In this document: positions 12,099-12,263 of the stretch, in pieces
How the letters are laid out: every line of letters starts with the position of its first letter
Position numbering within the stretch: position 1 is the first letter of the stretch
Origin: an uncultured bacterium
Lineage (GTDB): Bacteria > Patescibacteriota > Minisyncoccia > SW-4-49-11
Assembly: GCA_913060955.1 (NCBI GenBank)
Contig: CAJXTH010000008.1
Location: forward strand, 1 to 12,263
Reading direction: 5' to 3'
DNA length: 12,263 nucleotides
Translations under genes and position numbers: made by a program
The notes under the pieces: model-generated
Databases searched by the model: none
Told to the model about the DNA's origin: nothing
Seen by the model: only the letters and a program-made list of their open reading frames with translations

Positions 12099-12263
12099 GA
12101 ATTTTACCCCGGGTCCTATAAAGAGCTGCAAGGAGTTTCTGCGACTGTACACGACTGTTGAAGTGCTCAATCTGGGCCTGCTTCGCTCGCTTACGCAGTG
12201 CAGCTTGCTGGTCGCTTGGGAGTGACGAGATTGCCCAAAGCTTGTCAGCCACCTCGTTTGGAG
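12088..12263 (-). CDS. C-terminal end of a possible glycosyltransferase (partial)
   Basis: The frame is open from the window edge to TGA at 12090-12088 and gives 57 residues (PNEVADKLWAISSLP, then ALRKRAKQAQIEHFNSR, then LLAALYRTRGKIHDA). The amphipathic helices and the LLAALY ending resemble the C-terminal helices of GT-B (GT4-type) glycosyltransferases, where a similar helix closes back on the N-terminal domain. This is a weak match from a short piece. GC content is about 55-58%, clearly higher than the rest of the window. It sits directly before the methyltransferase fragment, a common pairing in surface-polysaccharide loci. Confidence 0.5.
   Translation of the reverse strand, partial: PNEVADKLWAISSLPSDQQAALRKRAKQAQIEHFNSRVQSQKLLAALYRTRGKIHDA

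Noticed and set aside
11658..12170. Longer reading of the minus-strand frame starting at TTG 12170
   Set aside because: The added N-terminus overlaps the well-formed C-terminal end of the upstream gene (stop at 12088) in another frame and has poor protein character. ATG 12098 fits better.

Overview
The window looks like chromosomal DNA of a small-genome, host-dependent bacterium of the Patescibacteria (CPR) type. This is an inference from moderately low GC content, tightly packed genes with few Shine-Dalgarno sequences, a SecA with a lineage-typical insertion, cell-surface proteins with small cysteine-containing modules, and a family of short palindromic repeats between genes. TGA is used as a normal stop (for example the ATGA overlap at 2318-2321), so this is not one of the UGA-recoding CPR lineages. 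No tRNA, rRNA, CRISPR array or insertion sequence was seen.

Layout. Positions 1-794 (minus) hold the N-terminal two thirds of a XerC/XerD-type tyrosine recombinase, cut by the window edge. Positions 795-1163 are non-coding, with two repeat copies, a candidate terminator and a 13-bp hairpin. Positions 1164-9558 are a block of six minus-strand genes: secA, a membrane-anchored surface protein, an M16 zinc peptidase, a cysteine desulfurase, an O-antigen ligase/polymerase-like membrane protein and a PIG-V-like mannosyltransferase. The last five are separated by 14 bases or less or overlap, so they probably form one transcript. secA has its own strong promoter and ribosome binding site. Positions 9559-9869 are a repeat-bearing gap. 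Positions 9870-10322 (minus) encode a Nudix hydrolase.

The accessory right end starts with two plus-strand genes (10416-10988 and 10990-11544) reading away from the Nudix gene. Each encodes the same unusual architecture: a nucleoside 2-deoxyribosyltransferase/Rcl-like nucleotide-binding domain followed by a ribbon-helix-helix (RHH) DNA-binding domain. In both, the position of the family's catalytic glutamate is changed (to Ala and to Gln). A perfect 15-bp palindrome lies in the divergent promoter region, and a 9-mer from it recurs inside a second palindrome just after the pair. I read this as a candidate nucleotide-sensing, self-regulating two-protein repressor or stress/defence module. This is the most novel item here.

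After the pair, a near-consensus promoter runs within about 65 bases into a bidirectional terminator. The converging minus-strand gene 11658-12098 appears chimeric. Its N-terminal half looks like the start of a SAM methyltransferase at about 53% GC, and its C-terminal half looks like a TrmB-type effector-domain tail at about 32% GC, with the switch near 11918. Before it, 12088-12263 holds the end of a GC-rich gene, possibly a glycosyltransferase. The break is either a real recombination junction or an assembly chimera.
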